Shown here: positions 62,165-64,000 of the stretch, piece by piece
Layout of the letters: each line of letters starts with the position of its first letter
Numbering within the stretch: the stretch's first letter is position 1
Origin: an uncultured Burkholderiales bacterium
GTDB lineage: Bacteria; Pseudomonadota; Gammaproteobacteria; Burkholderiales; Burkholderiaceae_C
Assembly: GCA_903870145.1 (NCBI GenBank)
Contig: CAIQBO010000049.1
Span: 1-64,000, forward strand
Reading direction: 5' to 3'
Length of the DNA stretch: 64,000 bases
Notes under the pieces: generated by a model
What the model was told of the DNA's origin: nothing
Seen by the model: only the letters and a program-made list of their open reading frames with translations
Database searches by the model: none
Translations under genes and position numbers: made by a program

Positions 62165-63166
62165 TTATTCGATACGGATATCAGCAAGCTTGATGATGCC
62201 GCCCCATTTATTTCGTTCCTCTTTCACGAATACATCTAACTGCGATGGCCCCATGAACAAAGGCTCTACCCCAATGTCCATCAACTTGCGGCGCATTTCT
62301 GGTTGACTCAGTACTCGCTGAAGATGTTCACTCATTTTTTGCAAAATGTCTTGTGGCGTTCCACGTGGCGCGAACAAGGCATCCCACGCCACAACATCAA
62401 AACCGGGCACCCCTTGCTCGGACACTGGCTTGATCCCTGGCAGCATGTCGCTTGCCTTCAAGGAAGTGATACCCAAAGCACGAATTTTTCCACCCATGAT
62501 CTGCGGCCTGGCGGCCGTGACTGTATCGATGACAAGCGGAATTTGTCCCCCGATCACGTCTGTCATGGACTGCGCTGAAGACTTGTACTTGACACCAAAC
62601 AAGGGGGCCTGCGCTGACTTGACGAATTGCGCAAAGACCACATTCGCAGTTGTACTTGGCAGCCCCACGTTCAACGTGTTGGGCTTTGAACGCGCACGAG
62701 AAATTAATTCAGCAATACCATTGGTGGGGAAATCTGCATCCGAAGTGCCAATGACCATGGGCAGCAATCCAATCATGGCTACGCCATCAAAATCCGTGAC
62801 AGGATTAAAGCCAAGGCTTGGATAAAGAAATTCATTGGCCGCGTTGGTCGCATTGGTTCCGAGCAAAAATGTATAGCCATCTGGAGCTGACTTTGCCACA
62901 GCACTCGAGCCAATGTTACCTCCAGCACCTGCACGATTTTCTATGACGACGGGCTGACCCAAAGCCTTGCCAAGCTCTTGTCCAACCAAGCGCATCAAGA
63001 CGTCAGCCCCCTGACCTGCAGCATAGGGAACAATGACTCGCACAGGACGATCTGGCCAGACTTTTTGCGCAGCTGCGGGCAGTGATAAAACAGCAACAGC
63101 TGCAACAAGGAGTTTCAATCCTAGGCAGGCTAAGGGCTTGGCCATTAGGTAAACATTAGATTTCAT
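62165..63166 (-). CDS. Bug-family (tripartite tricarboxylate transporter) substrate-binding protein
   Basis: 333 residues; the start is uncertain between ATG 63166 and an ATG at 63145, neither with a strong ribosome site. Signal peptide ending PAAAQKV. VIVPYAAGQGADVLMRLVGQELGKALGQPVVIENRAGAGGNIGSSAVAKSAPDGYTF and GGQIPLVIDTVTAARPQI are the ligand-binding loops. Third Bug gene in the window; again no TctA/TctB genes follow. Located between the lactonase-type and hydratase genes, so it presumably binds the same acid. Confidence 0.92.
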   Translation of the reverse strand: MKSNVYLMAKPLACLGLKLLVAAVAVLSLPAAAQKVWPDRPVRVIVPYAAGQGADVLMRLVGQELGKALGQPVVIENRAGAGGNIGSSAVAKSAPDGYTFLLGTNATNAANEFLYPSLGFNPVTDFDGVAMIGLLPMVIGTSDADFPTNGIAELISRARSKPNTLNVGLPSTTANVVFAQFVKSAQAPLFGVKYKSSAQSMTDVIGGQIPLVIDTVTAARPQIMGGKIRALGITSLKASDMLPGIKPVSEQGVPGFDVVAWDALFAPRGTPQDILQKMSEHLQRVLSQPEMRRKLMDIGVEPLFMGPSQLDVFVKEERNKWGGIIKLADIRIE

Positions 63167-63199
63167 ACAAGCATCATTTCTTCATGGATTTTCAACAGG

Positions 63200-64000
63200 T
63201 CAGGCAGCCAGCGTCAGACCGGCTCGCGGCCAGGGGACAGACAAGAGTTGTCCATAGCCAGACAAAGTGATAAATGCAGTTTGGTAATTGGGTCCGCCAA
63301 AGCAAATATTGGTGCAGTAGCCTTCGGGGGCTTCATGAAACTCGAGCAATTCACCATCAGGGGAAAACACACTGATACCGCCGCGCACCAGCGTGGCCAC
63401 ACAGATGTTGCCGCAAGCCTCTACAGCCAATGAATCAAATCGCTGAAAACCTGCAAGGCCATGCACCAACTGTCCACCGTTGGGTGAAGGCCACGGCGCT
63501 TGTGCCAGCTCACCTCTGCCAATGATTGGAAATGCCCACAGCCTGCTTGTTTCTGTTTCAGCGACATACAGTGCCTTGCCATCGGGTGAAAGTCCAACAC
63601 CGTTCGGTGTCAGCACGGGGTGGGCCGCTCGCCGGATGAAATGGCCGTCGGTGCTTGCGTAATAAACAGCACCACGCATGATCCGATCCTCCAATGTTTT
63701 TCCAAAATCCGTGAACCAAAAACCACCACTGCCATCAAACACGATGTCATTGGGTCCAAACAACTTGATTCCGTCACATTCGGTGTACAAGGTCTGCACA
63801 GCCCCGGTTTGAAGATTCACTCGCTGAATAGCGCCGCCCTCGTAATCAGCCGCCGCCCCAGTCGGGCGCGTGAAGCCGTTATCTGTGCGCCATTGAAATC
63901 CTCCGTTGTTACAGATGTAACAATGACCGTCTGGGCCGAGTGCCGCACCGTTGGGTCCGCCGCCTAACTCCGCTACAACCCGAACTTCTCCAGTTGGCAT
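63200..64000 (-). CDS. SMP-30/gluconolactonase family protein (partial, runs off window)
   Basis: 266 residues visible. Motifs of the six-bladed SMP-30 propeller are GPNGAALGPDGHCYICNNGG, GPNDIVFDGSGGFWFTDFGK (metal-binding Asn/Asp), LTPNGVGLSPDGKALYVAETE and the Asp of QRFDSLAVEACGNICVATL. The Met at the window edge is probably internal: family members usually start some 30 residues earlier. Such enzymes open lactones. It is the most upstream operon gene I can see, and more may lie beyond 64000. Confidence 0.88.
   Translation of the reverse strand: MPTGEVRVVAELGGGPNGAALGPDGHCYICNNGGFQWRTDNGFTRPTGAAADYEGGAIQRVNLQTGAVQTLYTECDGIKLFGPNDIVFDGSGGFWFTDFGKTLEDRIMRGAVYYASTDGHFIRRAAHPVLTPNGVGLSPDGKALYVAETETSRLWAFPIIGRGELAQAPWPSPNGGQLVHGLAGFQRFDSLAVEACGNICVATLVRGGISVFSPDGELLEFHEAPEGYCTNICFGGPNYQTAFITLSGYGQLLSVPWPRAGLTLAA

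Overview
The window reads as a chromosomal segment of a beta-proteobacterium, most likely Burkholderiales/Comamonadaceae (Limnohabitans-, Rhodoferax- or Polaromonas-like). This is an inference from gene content: three Bug-type tricarboxylate-transporter binding proteins, DUF1840 and DUF2946 proteins, an AcoR-type sigma-54 regulator, a PCu(A)C/TonB copper-type locus, CaiB/BaiF CoA-transferases, and moderately GC-rich coding sequence with many 4-nt gene overlaps. I see no rRNA, tRNA, insertion sequence, prophage or CRISPR array. About 60 protein genes fill the window, and only one gene-free stretch exceeds 300 nt (38270-38603).

Layout. 1-4377: the 5' part of icd, then DUF192, DUF1840, an unknown secreted protein and a membrane-anchored FMN glutamate-synthase-like protein. 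4400-13073: a complete Dpp/Opp-type ABC importer, a divergent aspartoacylase-family hydrolase, a DUF1993 protein and an M20 amidohydrolase, which together suggest uptake and hydrolysis of peptides or N-acyl amino acids. 13166-15827: cupin, selD, selU (selenium for tRNA selenouridine). 15988-17933: a small Ala-rich exported protein with a strong terminator, an unknown protein and an MFS transporter. 17982-20380: hppD translationally coupled to a sulfatase. 20560-21183: a YitT protein. 21299-26298: a putative copper-handling operon (PCu(A)C chaperone, DUF2946, TonB receptor, BNR-repeat protein with a CECC motif, thioredoxin-fold protein). 26360-33000: nitroreductase, Bug protein, ACMSD-like amidohydrolase, MFS and an EmrAB-like efflux pair.

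32997-44822 could work together in alkyl sulfate/alcohol oxidation: alkylsulfatase lipoprotein, GMC alcohol dehydrogenase, aldehyde dehydrogenase, acyl-CoA synthetase and an enoyl-CoA hydratase-like protein. The aldehyde dehydrogenase has a clear -24/-12 promoter (TGGCAC-N5-TTGCA) facing it and a divergent AcoR-like activator. 44841-53027 is a tightly overlapping eight-gene operon: PotABCD-type importer, a three-component flavin/iron-sulfur amine dehydrogenase and an ALDH7-type semialdehyde dehydrogenase, with a divergent IclR regulator. The combination suggests catabolism of a cyclic or opine-like amino acid such as pipecolate. 54062-56307 holds a class V aminotransferase and a Bug protein.

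56372-64000 is a second catabolic operon: SMP-30-type lactonase, Bug protein, MaoC-type hydratase, two coupled CaiB/BaiF proteins (only one with the catalytic Asp), an isochorismatase-fold protein without the usual Cys, a CitE-like lyase and a GntR/FCD regulator. It looks like CoA-dependent breakdown of a branched or hydroxylated dicarboxylate. Start codons were re-chosen by me where the ORF track ran into upstream sequence; each such change is explained in the entry.
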